From contig JAFLDZ010000008.1 in the NCBI GenBank assembly GCA_017302135.1, forward strand, positions 62,001-126,000: a stretch of 64,000 bases of DNA, given 5' to 3'. Of this stretch, positions 15,365-24,818 are shown piece after piece; the first letter of the stretch is position 1; each line of letters starts with the position of its first letter. Origin of the DNA: Lysobacterales bacterium. Its GTDB lineage: Bacteria; Pseudomonadota; Gammaproteobacteria; Xanthomonadales; Xanthomonadaceae. The position numbers and the translations under genes were made by a program. The notes below the pieces were generated by a model. It was given only the letters and a program-made list of their open reading frames with translations, ran no database searches and was not told where the DNA came from.

Positions 15365-17224
15365 TCAGGCTTCTTCTGCCGGCTCTTCGCTGCGTTCCTG
15401 CTGCTGCATCCGCCACAGCTGGGCGTAGTAGCCGTCCTGCGACAGCAGCCCTGCATGATTTCCACGCTCGACGATTTCACCCTTGTCCATCACCAGGATC
15501 TCGTCCGCGTTCATGATCGTCGACAGGCGGTGTGCGATCACGAAGGTCGTGCGGCCCTGGGCGATGCGATCGAGTTCCGACTGGATCGCCTGCTCTGATT
15601 TCGAATCGAGCGCCGATGTCGCTTCGTCGAAGATCAGGATCGCGGGATTCTTCAGCAATGCGCGGGCGATGGCGACGCGCTGCTTCTCGCCGCCCGACAG
15701 TTTCAGGCCGCGTTCGCCCACTTCGGTGTTGTAGCCATCGGGCAGGCCGACGATCAGTTCGTGGATATGCGCCGCACGCGCCGCGCCCTCGACCTCCTCG
15801 CGGGTCGCGTCCGGGCGTCCGTACAGGATGTTGTAGTAGATGCTGTCGTTGAACAGCACCGTGTCCTGCGGCACGATCGCGATCGCCTTGCGCAGCGAAT
15901 CCTGGGTGTAATCGCGGATGTCGCGCAGCACGCCATCGACATCCTCGATCGCGATGCGTCCGCCATCGATGTCGTAGAAACGATAGAGCAGTCGCGCGAG
16001 CGTGGATTTGCCGGAGCCCGAATGCCCCACCACGGCGACGGTGCCGCCGCGCGGCACTTCGAAGCCGACATCGCGCAGGATCTCGCGGCGCGGGTCGTAG
16101 CCGAAGCGTACGTGCTCGAACACGACTTTCGGCCGATCCGCGCGCAGCGGTACCGCGTCGTCGCGATCGCGCACATCCATGCTTTCGTCGAGCAGACCGA
16201 ACAGGCGTTCGAGATTGGTGAACGCCTGTTTCACTTCGCGGTACATCATGCCGAGCAGATTCAGCGGCGCCGACAGCTGCAGCAGCACCGCGTTGACGAA
16301 TACCAGTCCGCCGATGGTCATCGTGCCTTCGACCACGCCTGCGGCGGCGCGCCACATCATCGCGGTGACGCCGAGCGAGACGATGGTCACCTGGCCCAGA
16401 TTCAGAAGCCCGAGCGTCTTGCGGCTCATCACCTGCGCTTCCTCGCGCTCCTGCAGGCTGATGTCGTAGCGGCGCGCTTCGTGTTCTTCGTTGCCGAAAT
16501 ACTTGACGGTTTCGTAGTTGAGCAGCGAATCGACCGCGCGCTCGTTGGCGCGGGTATCGGCCTCGACCGCGGCGCGGTAATAGCGCGTGCGCCATTCGGT
16601 GACCATGAAGGTGAAGACCATGTACGCCGCGAGCGTGATCAGGGTGATCGCCGCGAAGCCCCAGTCGTACATCCAGACCAGCACGCCGGTGACCAGGGCG
16701 ATCTCGAACAGCGTCGGCAGAATGGTGTAGATCATCCAGTCGAGCAGATCGGCGATCGCCGAGCCGCCGCGCTCGATGTCGCGGGCGACGCCGCCGGTGC
16801 GGCGGGCAAGATGAAAGCGCAGCGACAGCGCATGCAGATGACGGAACACCTGCAGCGTCACCCGCCGCGACACCCGCGCCATCACCCGTGCGAACACGAT
16901 CTGACGGACTTCGGCGAAGAAGGTCATGCCGACCCGCGACGCGCCGTAGGCCAGCAGCAGACCGACCGGCAGCACGAGCAATGCCGGCTCGGTCCTGATG
17001 TCGAGCGTATCGACCAGTTTTTTCAGCACCATCGGCACGGCCAGGCCCGCGATCTTGCCCGCGACCACCAGCGCCAGCGCCAGCAGGATGCGTCCGACGA
17101 ACGGGCGCAGGTAGGGCAGGATTTCGCGCAGGATCTGGGTTTCGCTGCGCGCGTGCGCCGGAGGCGGGACCGGGACAGTCTCTTGCGGCTGCGGATTCGC
17201 AGCGGCGACGGGTGGGGAAGTCAT
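15365..17224 (-). CDS. ATM1-type ABC exporter (fused membrane and ATPase domains)
   Basis: 619 residues. A Pro-rich N-terminal tail, then a six-helix transmembrane domain at about 35-330, then the ATPase at about 370-600. ATPase motifs are complete: Walker [10 protein letters not shown], signature [14 protein letters not shown], Walker [13 protein letters not shown], and the H-loop in IAHRLST. The loop [19 protein letters not shown] is the mark of the ATM1/HMT1 branch, which exports glutathione-linked or metal-thiol compounds and supports iron-sulfur or heavy-metal homeostasis. It works as a homodimer in the inner membrane. It is divergent from msrB, another redox-related gene, but no shared regulation can be read. 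Confidence 0.92.
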   Translation of the reverse strand: MTSPPVAAANPQPQETVPVPPPAHARSETQILREILPYLRPFVGRILLALALVVAGKIAGLAVPMVLKKLVDTLDIRTEPALLVLPVGLLLAYGASRVGMTFFAEVRQIVFARVMARVSRRVTLQVFRHLHALSLRFHLARRTGGVARDIERGGSAIADLLDWMIYTILPTLFEIALVTGVLVWMYDWGFAAITLITLAAYMVFTFMVTEWRTRYYRAAVEADTRANERAVDSLLNYETVKYFGNEEHEARRYDISLQEREEAQVMSRKTLGLLNLGQVTIVSLGVTAMMWRAAAGVVEGTMTIGGLVFVNAVLLQLSAPLNLLGMMYREVKQAFTNLERLFGLLDESMDVRDRDDAVPLRADRPKVVFEHVRFGYDPRREILRDVGFEVPRGGTVAVVGHSGSGKSTLARLLYRFYDIDGGRIAIEDVDGVLRDIRDYTQDSLRKAIAIVPQDTVLFNDSIYYNILYGRPDATREEVEGAARAAHIHELIVGLPDGYNTEVGERGLKLSGGEKQRVAIARALLKNPAILIFDEATSALDSKSEQAIQSELDRIAQGRTTFVIAHRLSTIMNADEILVMDKGEIVERGNHAGLLSQDGYYAQLWRMQQQERSEEPAEEA

Positions 17225-17437
17225 CGCGTCATGATGGGGCCTGCGGTGCCCGATTCAAAGTCGCGCCGAAGCGCTGCGCGCGCAGGCAGGACATCGACGC
17301 ATGCGTGCGATCATCGCCATCGTGAATCGACCGCCACGCGGACGATCTCGCAGGCGCAACCGATGCCGCCTTCGACGCCTCCTGATTCCTGTCCCGATCT
17401 TCGTCCTGGTCTTTGTCCTCATCCGCTGGAGAATCCG

Positions 17438-17893
17438 ATGTCCACCTTCGATCTGTCCCCGCCCAGCGACGCGCAGCGCCAGACGCTCGCCGCCGCACTG
17501 TCGCCGGAAGAGCGCCGCGTGCTGTTGTCGCACGGCACCGAAGCGCCGTTCTGCGGCGTGTTCCTCGACAACAAGCGCGAAGGCGTCTACGTCTGCCGCT
17601 TCTGCGGACTGCCGCTGTTCCGCTCCAACGCGAAATTCGATTCCGGTACCGGCTGGCCGAGCTTCTTCGCGCCGTTCGACGAAGCGCATATCGGCCGCGT
17701 CCGCGATGTCAGCCACGGCATGCTGCGGGTCGAAATCGTCTGCAAACGCTGCAGCAGCCATCTTGGCCACGTGTTCCCGGATGGCCCGCCGCCGACCGGC
17801 GAACGGCACTGCCTGAATTCGGTGTCGCTGGGCTTCGTCGGCGCCGACGAGGCGTTGCCCGACCCGCTGCAGCGCGATGAAAACCCGGGATAG
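17438..17893 (+). CDS. msrB: Peptide-methionine (R)-S-oxide reductase MsrB
   Basis: 151 residues; the GGAGA site 8 bp upstream selects the ATG at 17438. Reduces the R form of methionine sulfoxide in proteins. It has both zinc-binding pairs, CRFC and CKRC, the GTGWPSFF motif, the [12 protein letters not shown] motif, and the catalytic Cys in [10 protein letters not shown] (C125). Many homologues have RYCLNS or RFCLNS at this place. It has no signal peptide, so it is cytosolic. It is followed 72 bp later by the DUF3297 gene on the same strand. Confidence 0.95.
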   Translation: MSTFDLSPPSDAQRQTLAAALSPEERRVLLSHGTEAPFCGVFLDNKREGVYVCRFCGLPLFRSNAKFDSGTGWPSFFAPFDEAHIGRVRDVSHGMLRVEIVCKRCSSHLGHVFPDGPPPTGERHCLNSVSLGFVGADEALPDPLQRDENPG

Positions 17894-17965
17894 CGCCGCT
17901 TCGGCTAGGCCCGCATCGGCCGATTGCGTATGCTGTCGGCCACTTTCGCCACCCGTTGCAGCGCC

Positions 17966-18208
17966 ATGACCGACACGCTTCCCGACCGTCTTTCCAACGA
18001 CCCGCGCAGCCCGCACTACGACGCCGAATTGCTGGAACGCGGCATCGGCATCCTGTTCAACGGCGTGGATCGCACCAATGTCGAGGAATACTGCGTCAGC
18101 GAAGGTTGGGTGCGCGTGATCGCGGGCAGGGCGCTCGACCGTCGCGGCCAGCCGATGACCATGAAGCTCAAGGGCACGGTCGAACCCTACCTGCGCAACG
18201 CGGAGTAA
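17966..18208 (+). CDS. DUF3297 family small protein
   Basis: 80 residues. The start MTDTLPDRLSNDPRSPHYD is the family start; a further ATG 14 codons upstream is rejected. The block GIGILFNGVDRTNVEEYC and the ending KLKGTVEPYLRN match the DUF3297 pattern found across Xanthomonadaceae and other proteobacteria. The family's function is not known. Its stop codon is 12 bp from the convergent S9 peptidase gene. Confidence 0.88.
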   Translation: MTDTLPDRLSNDPRSPHYDAELLERGIGILFNGVDRTNVEEYCVSEGWVRVIAGRALDRRGQPMTMKLKGTVEPYLRNAE

Positions 18209-18220
18209 TCCTGCGGACGG

Positions 18221-20149
18221 CTACTTCGCCGTCGCGCCGCCCAGATTCCGCGACAGGAATGCGAGCAACTGCGTGTAGAACTCGCGGCGATGCGCTTCGA
18301 TATAGAAACCGTGGCCTTCGTGCGGAAAGTAGAGACTTTCCACCGTTGCACCCGCCGCTTTCAATGCTTTCTCCATCGCTTCGGTGTGCTCGACCGGCAC
18401 GACCCGGTCCTTGCCGCCTGCTGCGAGGAACACCGGCACCTTGATCCTGCCCGCGAGCCCGGTCGGCGAAATCGCCGCCATGTCTTCGCGCCTGCCCATC
18501 CAGTCATCGGCCCATGCCTGGCCGCTGCGGCTATCGCCGGCAAGCGCCTTGTGGCGTTTCACCATGTCGTAAACACCGACGTAGCCGGCCGCACAGCGAT
18601 ACAGCCCGGGTTCGGTCGCGGCGCCCATCAATGCCGCGTAGCCGCCGTAGCTGGCGCCGTAGATGCAGATGCGCTCCGGGTCGGCGATCTTCTGCGCGAT
18701 CGCCCAGCGCGTCGCGTCGGTCAGATCGTCCTGCAGTTTTCGGCCCCATTGCTTGGCGCCCGCATGCAGGAAATCGCGCCCGTAATTGCCTGAGCCGCGA
18801 TAGTTCACCCGCAGCACTGCGTAGCCGGCCTCGGCAAGCATCTGCGTCTCATCGTCGAACCACCAATCGTCGAACATGCCGAACGGACCACCGTGCGGCA
18901 GCAGCACCAGCGGCAGCGGCGTGCCGGGCTCTTTGCCAAGGGGCAGGGTCAGATAACCATGCAGTTTCAGGCCGTCGCGCGCCGCGATGTCGACGCTGCG
19001 TGCGGGCGGCCGTTGGGCCGGATCGAACCACAGCCGACGACTGAACACCGGGTCGACTTTCTTCGCGACGGTGTCGTACAGATAGAAATCACCCGGGTTG
19101 CGGTCGCTTGTGATCGCAAACAGCAGCAGACGCCCATCGCGCGTGGCCGAGGTGAGAACGGCCGTATCGCCCGGGAAAGCCTTCTCCATCCGGCCGTAGT
19201 ATTTCGCGGTCTGCGAGGCCGGATCGAAGAACCGGGTGCGGGTACGCTCGTGCATGTACAGCGCACCTGCCGGCGCGTCGCTGTCCGCAGCGGAAAGAAT
19301 CGCAAAAGGATCCACATCCGGATCGCGCAGCAATTCCGTGCGCGTGCCGCCGTCGATCGCCATCGCCACGATCGCGTCGGGACCGGTCTTGTGCTCCACC
19401 TGCAGGTACGCTGTGCGCTCATCGGCGGAGAAACCCAGCGCGACTTCGATCACACCGCTGACCGCCTCATCGTTGATCAGCCGCCACGGCTTGTTGCCCG
19501 GATCGCGGTAATAGAGCTTGACGGCATTGTCGGGGCCGGCGCCCAACGCGAAACGCGCGTTGCCGGCATGATCGGTCGTGAAGCTCGCGCGACGCACCGG
19601 CGCCGCGGACACCGGGCTGCGCTTGCCGGTGTAGACATTCATTTTTTCCAGTGAGGTTTCCGGGTTGTCGTCGTAGGGAATCACCCGGATCAGCACGTTG
19701 TCGTCATCGCCACGCAGATCGTCGTGCATGAGCGCGAAGGTGTAATCGGTCGGCCCGGTCAGCCAGCGCGCGCGGCTGCCATCGGCATCGACCGCGACCA
19801 GTTGTCCGGTCGGCGACGGCGTATCGTCGCGGCCGTATTTCCTGGCCATGCTCGCCATCACCCGGGTGTCGTTGACCCACCAGAAGTCGTCGATGACGGT
19901 GTCTTCGCGATCTTCGATCTTCGCCATCGGCTTCTTGTCGGAACGACGGATCACCACAAGGATCGTGCGATCCGCAAGCGGCACCGTCGCTGCGTAGTAC
20001 TCACCGGTCGGCGAGATCTTGATCCGCTCGTAGCTGTCCTTGCGCAGGAACGGCTGCAGATCGACCGTCGCGGCAGCCTGGGCTGCAACAGGCAACGCTG
20101 TCGACAGGAAAAGCGCACAGCACGACAGCAGGACAGCGATCGATTTCAT
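18221..20149 (-). CDS. Secreted S9-family prolyl oligopeptidase-type peptidase
   Basis: 642 residues from the ATG at 20149, which begins a clear signal peptide (MKSIAVLLSCCALFLSTALP, cut near AQA). The N-terminal 370 residues are the repetitive beta-strand region expected of an S9 propeller. The C-terminal 250 residues are the hydrolase domain: LPHGGPFG, the nucleophile motif YGASYGGYAA (Ser near 500), the acid GGKDRVVP (Asp near 581), and the His in HEGHGF (near 613). It probably degrades peptides in the periplasm or outside the cell. The upstream in-frame extension is unlike protein and is excluded. Confidence 0.93.
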   Translation of the reverse strand: MKSIAVLLSCCALFLSTALPVAAQAAATVDLQPFLRKDSYERIKISPTGEYYAATVPLADRTILVVIRRSDKKPMAKIEDREDTVIDDFWWVNDTRVMASMARKYGRDDTPSPTGQLVAVDADGSRARWLTGPTDYTFALMHDDLRGDDDNVLIRVIPYDDNPETSLEKMNVYTGKRSPVSAAPVRRASFTTDHAGNARFALGAGPDNAVKLYYRDPGNKPWRLINDEAVSGVIEVALGFSADERTAYLQVEHKTGPDAIVAMAIDGGTRTELLRDPDVDPFAILSAADSDAPAGALYMHERTRTRFFDPASQTAKYYGRMEKAFPGDTAVLTSATRDGRLLLFAITSDRNPGDFYLYDTVAKKVDPVFSRRLWFDPAQRPPARSVDIAARDGLKLHGYLTLPLGKEPGTPLPLVLLPHGGPFGMFDDWWFDDETQMLAEAGYAVLRVNYRGSGNYGRDFLHAGAKQWGRKLQDDLTDATRWAIAQKIADPERICIYGASYGGYAALMGAATEPGLYRCAAGYVGVYDMVKRHKALAGDSRSGQAWADDWMGRREDMAAISPTGLAGRIKVPVFLAAGGKDRVVPVEHTEAMEKALKAAGATVESLYFPHEGHGFYIEAHRREFYTQLLAFLSRNLGGATAK

Positions 20150-20250
20150 GATGAATGCGCCCCGTGCGCTGAATCCCGTCGGCTGAGGATACGTGAACGA
20201 CCTCAGGCCCACGATCCGGTCGCCGGCTGCGCGGCGCCGATCGAACGCAG

Positions 20251-20275
20251 ACGGGCCGGCAAAAAGCCGGCCCGT
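20251..20275 (-). terminator. Hairpin terminator downstream of the lipoprotein gene
   Basis: ACGGGCCGGC and GCCGGCCCGT form a perfect 10-bp stem around AAAAA. It lies 22 bp past the stop codon of the minus-strand gene at 20298 and before the S9 peptidase start. No long T-tract follows. Confidence 0.6.
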
Positions 20276-20297
20276 CGTTCGAAACGGTGGGAGAGGA

Positions 20298-21155
20298 TTA
20301 CCAGTTTCCCGGAGGATCGGCGGCGAAGCCGCTCGGGAAGGCCTGCGGCTGGCCGCGACGGCGATCATCGTAGCGGTAGGGCCGCGGCATCACGCCCATC
20401 GCCACCAGATTGTCGACGTCGTCGTAACGCATCTGAACGACCTGGGCCGGGGTGCGCGAGGCGCGCACGAAGTCGGTACGGCTGACCGGCGACCATTCGC
20501 GCGCGCCGTGGCCGGTGCCGATGCTCTGGCCGACGCCGTTGGCGGAGTCCGATGCGACGGATTCGGACGCACGGCGGGATGCCGGCGGCGCACCTGCAGG
20601 CGCGGCCTTGCTTTCGGCACGGCCGGCCTGGTCGCGGTAACGGTTGTCGCGGTCGTATTCGCGATCGTCGCGGCCGATCGGCGCCGGCTGGTAATACGGC
20701 TGCGGCTGCGCGCGTTCGCGGAACACCGCCACGCCGATCACGCCGACGTTGTCGGGCCGGCCGGTGCGCGCCGCGTAGCTGTCGGGCAGATCGGTGAAAT
20801 AGAACTGGGCGACGTCCTGCCAGGACTTGCGCCAGCCGGTGATCTCGGTGCTCTGCCACGGGCCCAGCACGTAGCCGGTCTGGCTGGCGGCGGCGGTCTG
20901 GCCGCTGACCGCATTCACGCCGTCGACCGACAGCACCACGAGCACGCGCTCGCCGGTGGTGTTGGTCATGCGCACGCTGTAGCGGTGGCCGGGGACGCCG
21001 GGCACCCAGTCGCGACCGCGATGGCGGTATTCGGGCAGCCATTCGCCGGTGTCGCGGTCGACGATGTCGACATCGACCAAGGGCTGCGCCGACAGCGAGC
21101 TGCAAGCGGTGGTGGCGATGAGTGCGGACAGCAGCAGGACGGTCGGGCGCAACAT
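20298..21155 (-). CDS. Predicted lipoprotein of unknown function
   Basis: 285 residues from the ATG at 21155. It has a lipoprotein signal, MLRPTVLLLSALIATTAC, with the lipid-modified Cys at residue 18. An N-terminal globular region (about 24-150) is rich in beta-strand and contains VDIVDRDTGEWLPEYRHRGR, VLVVLSVDGVNAVSG and WRKSWQDVAQFYF. The rest is low-complexity, charged and Arg/Asp/Gln-rich, ending with a Pro/Gly-rich tail. I do not recognise a family. It stands alone, divergent from trpS with a 150-bp spacer, and is closed by a hairpin. Confidence 0.78.
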   Translation of the reverse strand: MLRPTVLLLSALIATTACSSLSAQPLVDVDIVDRDTGEWLPEYRHRGRDWVPGVPGHRYSVRMTNTTGERVLVVLSVDGVNAVSGQTAAASQTGYVLGPWQSTEITGWRKSWQDVAQFYFTDLPDSYAARTGRPDNVGVIGVAVFRERAQPQPYYQPAPIGRDDREYDRDNRYRDQAGRAESKAAPAGAPPASRRASESVASDSANGVGQSIGTGHGAREWSPVSRTDFVRASRTPAQVVQMRYDDVDNLVAMGVMPRPYRYDDRRRGQPQAFPSGFAADPPGNW

Positions 21156-21305
21156 GACGGGGCTCCGTGAGTGATGGGTGTCCGAAGTGGACACTCACCA
21201 TGAACGCCCCACGCCGCCGGATGGGGTTTGCGCCCGCTTCGACAGTCCGGCTGCAGGATTCAGCGGCGGGTAAACTAGCCGGCCAGCTCTTCCCTATCCG
21301 GCCCC

Positions 21306-22676
21306 ATGACCGTCACCCGCGTCCTCACCGGCATCACCACCTCGGGCATTCCGCATCTGGGCAACTACGTCGGCGCGATCCGCCCGACCGTGGCCGCCAG
21401 CCGAATGCCGGGCACCCGGAATTTCTATTTCCTCGCCGACATGCATGCGCTGATCAAGGTGCAGGACCCTGCGAAAGTACAGCGCTCCACGCTCGAGATC
21501 GCCGCGAGCTGGCTGGCCTGCGGGCTGGAACCGGACAACGACCGCGTGTGGTTCTATCGTCAGAGCGACGTCCCTGAAATCGCGGAGTTGACCTGGTTGC
21601 TGACCTGCGTCGCCGGCAAGGGCATCCTCAACCGCGCGCACGCCTACAAGGCCGCCGTCGACAAGAACCGCGCCGAGGGCGAGGACGACGATTTCGGCAT
21701 CACCGCCGGCCTGTTCATGTATCCGGTGCTGATGGCCGCCGACATCCTGATCTTCAACGCGCACAAGGTGCCGGTCGGGCGCGACCAGATCCAGCACATC
21801 GAGATGGCGCGCGATTTCGCGCAGCGCTTCAACCATCTCTACGGCGATCACCTGGTGCTGCCCGAAGCGGCGGTGGAGGAACACGTCGCCACGCTGCCCG
21901 GTCTCGACGGCCGCAAGATGTCGAAGAGTTACGACAACACCATTCCGCTGTTCTGTTCGCGCGAACAGCTGAAGAAGCTGATCTTCTCGATCGTCACCGA
22001 CTCGCGCGCGCCGGGCGAAGCGAAAGACACCGAAGGCTCCGCGCTGTTCCAGCTGTATCAGGCGTTCGCCAGCGCCGAAGAAACTGCGGCGATGCGCGCG
22101 GCGTTCGCCGACGGCATCGGCTGGGGCGATGCCAAGCAGATGCTGTTCGAGCGCATCGACAGCGAACTGTCGCCGATGCGCGAACGCTACAACGCTTTGA
22201 TGGCGCAGCCGGAGAAGATCGAGGCGATGCTGCGCGAAGGCGCTGCTGCGGCGCGCGAACGCCATGGCCTGCCGCTGATGCGGCGATTGCGCGAGGCGGT
22301 GGGGTTTCGGGATTTGTCGAAGATGCCAAGAATCCTCGAGGTTAAGGCCTCACTCTTGGCGGGCCGCGCTTTTGTCACTGAAGATGGCGTCCCGCCAAAA
22401 CAACCAAGCATCAAACAATATCGCGATTCGGATGGGCGCTTTTATTTCAAACTAGTGGACGGATCTGATCGCATTTTATTGCAAAGTCTAAGCTTCGAAA
22501 ACCCTAAAGAAGCCGGTAACTGGGTATCGAAAATGAAGAATGATGGACACTCTTCGCTAGCTTTGATTAACAATCTAATCGAACCAATCGATCAAACATT
22601 GGAAAACCAGATATTTGTCGCTCTGGATGAAATTAGAGAAATTGAAATTCGTCGCATTGAGAAAAAGAACAGCTGA
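21306..22676 (+). CDS. trpS: Tryptophan-tRNA ligase with AT-rich C-terminal extension
   Basis: 456 residues. Charges tRNA-Trp. The class I motifs are PHLGN (16-20, the HIGH equivalent) and KMSKS (204-208), with GLFMYPVLMAADIL between them. The catalytic part ends near residue 338 (EAVGFRDLSK). About 117 more residues follow, with YRDSDGRFYFKLVDG and LLQSLSFENPKEAGNWV, a small domain like DUF1508/YegP that, as far as I recall, also ends some Pseudomonas-type TrpS proteins. The DNA encoding it (22300-22676) is abruptly AT-richer than the rest of the gene, and the last 60 residues look poorly conserved. Confidence 0.95.
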   Translation: MTVTRVLTGITTSGIPHLGNYVGAIRPTVAASRMPGTRNFYFLADMHALIKVQDPAKVQRSTLEIAASWLACGLEPDNDRVWFYRQSDVPEIAELTWLLTCVAGKGILNRAHAYKAAVDKNRAEGEDDDFGITAGLFMYPVLMAADILIFNAHKVPVGRDQIQHIEMARDFAQRFNHLYGDHLVLPEAAVEEHVATLPGLDGRKMSKSYDNTIPLFCSREQLKKLIFSIVTDSRAPGEAKDTEGSALFQLYQAFASAEETAAMRAAFADGIGWGDAKQMLFERIDSELSPMRERYNALMAQPEKIEAMLREGAAAARERHGLPLMRRLREAVGFRDLSKMPRILEVKASLLAGRAFVTEDGVPPKQPSIKQYRDSDGRFYFKLVDGSDRILLQSLSFENPKEAGNWVSKMKNDGHSSLALINNLIEPIDQTLENQIFVALDEIREIEIRRIEKKNS

Positions 22677-22813
22677 TTGATTGCAATTTTTACTTTGAAA
22701 GCGAGCCAATGCCTACACCGCTTGGGCAGTAGAATCTTGATTTATGTTTCCTCGTTTCGTCTGGAATGAAAATCAAGAAGAGGCAACTCGCTTTCGTCTT
22801 GTAATGGAACAAA

Positions 22814-22838
22814 AGCTCGGGGCTGAAGCCCCTCCTAC
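22814..22838. repeat. REP-like palindrome, AGCTCGGGGCTGAAGCCCC type
   Basis: AGCTCGGGGCTGAAGCCCC followed by TCCTAC, with the core GGGGCT-GA-AGCCCC. The same unit in the opposite orientation (GTAGGAGGGGCTTCAGCCCC...) occurs inside glyS at 46737-46762. It sits 20 bp before the start codon at 22859, in the 182-bp gap after trpS. Confidence 0.75.
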
Positions 22839-22858
22839 AAAGGCGATGTGATCTCGGC

Positions 22859-23191
22859 ATGAACCCACTGATCGAATACAACCTCGCGCTGGTCCTGTTC
22901 CTGCCCTGGTTCCTGATTCTCGGCGTGCTGTACTGGATCTATCCGCGACAGCCGCGACACGCCGCGCGCGTGATGTTCGACATCGCGGCGCTGACGCTGT
23001 CGGTCGTCGCGTTCGTGGCCAGCATCCACTGGTCGCACGACAACGCCAGCAGCAGTCACGGCAGGATCTGGCCGCAGGTGCTGGCGGCGTCGCTGGGTTA
23101 CGGCGTGTGGCTGGCGGTGATGACGCTGGCGTTCTTCGTGCGTCGCGGGTGGTTGCGCAGTCGCGCGCCATCCTCGATATCGCGATCCTGA
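22859..23191 (+). CDS. Small inner-membrane protein of unknown function
   Basis: 110 residues. Three hydrophobic segments are visible: about 8-26 (LALVLFLPWFLILGVLYWI), about 38-56 (VMFDIAALTLSVVAFVA) and about 75-92 (LAASLGYGVWLAVMTLAFF), followed by an Arg/Ser-rich tail. Similar short proteins occur next to unrelated genes in Xanthomonadaceae, but I know of no function. Its upstream region contains a REP-like element, and the MoxR gene begins 43 bp after its stop. It may share that transcript, though nothing else links it to the MoxR system. Confidence 0.7.
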   Translation: MNPLIEYNLALVLFLPWFLILGVLYWIYPRQPRHAARVMFDIAALTLSVVAFVASIHWSHDNASSSHGRIWPQVLAASLGYGVWLAVMTLAFFVRRGWLRSRAPSSISRS

Positions 23192-23234
23192 TCAAGCACT
23201 GCATTCCTCCCTTTCCTCTTTTCGATCGAGCCCG

Positions 23235-24362
23235 ATGACGTCATCCCTCTGCGATTCCGCCGCGCGTCTGCGCGAGGTGGTCAAGACCGCGACCGTCGGC
23301 ATGGTCGGCCGCGAACAGCTGGCCGAACTGATCGTGCTGGCCGCCGTGGCCCAGGAACATCTGCTGGTCATCGGGCCGCCCGGCACCGCCAAGAGCGCGA
23401 TCGTGCGTCGGGTCGCGGGCGCGCTGGGCGGGCGCTATTTCGAATATCTGCTGGGCCGCTTCACCGAGCCGTCGGAACTGTTCGGGCCGGTCGATCTGCG
23501 CAAGCTGCGCGAAGGCGTGGTCGAGACCGATGTCACCGGCATGCTGCCGGAAGCGGACGTGGTGTTTCTCGACGAAGTGTTCCTCGGCTCGACGGCGGTG
23601 CTGAACACGCTGCTGGGCATCCTCAACGAGCGCCGCTTCCGTCGCGGGCAGACCGTGCACCACTGTCCGCTGCGGGTCTGCGTGGGTGCGGCGAACGCGC
23701 TGCCCGACGACGAATCCCTGGCCGCATTCGCCGACCGCTTCCTGCTGCATCTGTTCGTCGAACCGGTGCCGGACAACCAGCTGGAAGCGCTGCTCGCCGG
23801 GGGCTGGCAGAGCGAACGCCTGCCGACCGCGCACTGCGCCGATCTGTCCCAGCTCGGCGCGCTCTGCGATGCGGTCGCCGCCGTCGAAATGGGGGACGCG
23901 CGCGGCGCGCTGGCGGCGGCGGTGCGCCAGTTGCGCGCTGCAGGCCTGACCCTGTCCGACCGCCGGATCGTGAAGGCGCAGCGGCTGGTGGCTGCGGCGA
24001 CCGTGCTGGCCGGCCGCCAGCGCGCGACCGAAGCCGATCTGTGGCCGCTGTTCTACGTGATGCCCACCCAGCAGAGCCAGCTGAGCGCGCGCGAAGTGCT
24101 GCGCGACCGGCTGGCGGTCGCGGCCAATCCCACCCTGCACGCGGCGGTGGAACTGGCCACGCTGCAGCCGATGTCGCGCGTGGCGCGGCTGGTGGATGCG
24201 GCGAAGAGCTGCCTCGACGGCGGCCACGACCGCGCGGTGCAGACCACGCTCGCGGAAGCGCTGCTGCGCGAGATCGACGCGAACTTCACCGCCGATGCGT
24301 TGCCGGAGGTTCTGGCCGAACAGCGGGCGCGTCTGCTGGCGACGGTCTCGGCTCCGGCCTGA
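23235..24362 (+). CDS. MoxR-family AAA+ ATPase of a MoxR-vWA-propeller ternary system
   Basis: 375 residues. Walker A is GPPGTAKS (47-54), Walker B VVFLDE (109-114), and a sensor-like segment is GAANALPDD; the lid region follows. RavA/MoxR-type ATPases remodel or load partner proteins, usually a von Willebrand A (vWA) protein. It is the first of four tightly packed genes: the next starts 36 bp later, the third overlaps by 1 base and the fourth by 11. This order and the partner proteins match the MoxR-vWA-beta-propeller ternary systems predicted by comparative genomics to be NTP-dependent conflict or stress-response machines. Here the ATPase would be the energy-using switch. Confidence 0.88.
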   Translation: MTSSLCDSAARLREVVKTATVGMVGREQLAELIVLAAVAQEHLLVIGPPGTAKSAIVRRVAGALGGRYFEYLLGRFTEPSELFGPVDLRKLREGVVETDVTGMLPEADVVFLDEVFLGSTAVLNTLLGILNERRFRRGQTVHHCPLRVCVGAANALPDDESLAAFADRFLLHLFVEPVPDNQLEALLAGGWQSERLPTAHCADLSQLGALCDAVAAVEMGDARGALAAAVRQLRAAGLTLSDRRIVKAQRLVAAATVLAGRQRATEADLWPLFYVMPTQQSQLSAREVLRDRLAVAANPTLHAAVELATLQPMSRVARLVDAAKSCLDGGHDRAVQTTLAEALLREIDANFTADALPEVLAEQRARLLATVSAPA

Positions 24363-24398
24363 TCGACGCCTGATCGACGCAACGGCCGCAGCACAACG

Positions 24399-24818
24399 AT
24401 GCACTGGATCTGGCGCCGCGAAACCGATGTGCCGCCCGCGATGGGCGTGGTCGGCTGCGGCGACGTCGCGCGTGCGCTGTTCGCGAAAGTCGAGGCCATC
24501 GCCGCCGCACAGACGACGCCGCAATGGCAGGTCAGCGCGCATCAGGATCTGCTGGTGCTGACCGGAAACACCGAGACATTGCCGTGGGTGGACGGCGCGC
24601 GCTACATCGCACCGCGCGCCGACGCGCCGACCCTGTGGCTGCCGACGCTGGAGCGTCCGGAGATCGCGCTGGACCTGCTGGCAGCGGCGATCGCACGCAA
24701 GCATCCGCAGCGACCGATGCTGCTGTGGCCGCAGCCGGCGCAGCTGGTGCCGCTGCACCGGCTGCTGCCTGCCGATGCGGCGGTGCTGGCGCGGATCGCC
24801 GCGCACTGGGTGTCCTGA
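24399..24818 (+). CDS. Small ternary-system protein, probably bpX5 domain
   Basis: 139 residues, no signal or membrane segment. Features seen are an early Trp-rich stretch (MHWIWRRETDVPP), a central block LLVLTGNTETLPWVDGARYI, then DAPTLWLPT, and a helical C-terminus. To my recollection LPWVDG followed by APxLxLPT is the mark of domain bpX5, found only in MoxR-vWA-propeller systems; I could not check this. Its stop codon overlaps the start of the next gene (TGATG). The role inside the complex is not known, but the position between the ATPase and the vWA-like protein suggests an adaptor. Confidence 0.75.
   Translation: MHWIWRRETDVPPAMGVVGCGDVARALFAKVEAIAAAQTTPQWQVSAHQDLLVLTGNTETLPWVDGARYIAPRADAPTLWLPTLERPEIALDLLAAAIARKHPQRPMLLWPQPAQLVPLHRLLPADAAVLARIAAHWVS

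Noticed and set aside
15761..17437. Fusion of msrB with a 560-codon upstream frame
   Set aside because: The upstream part lies opposite the ABC transporter and is His/Gln/Arg-rich; msrB has its own ribosome site and standard length from 17438.
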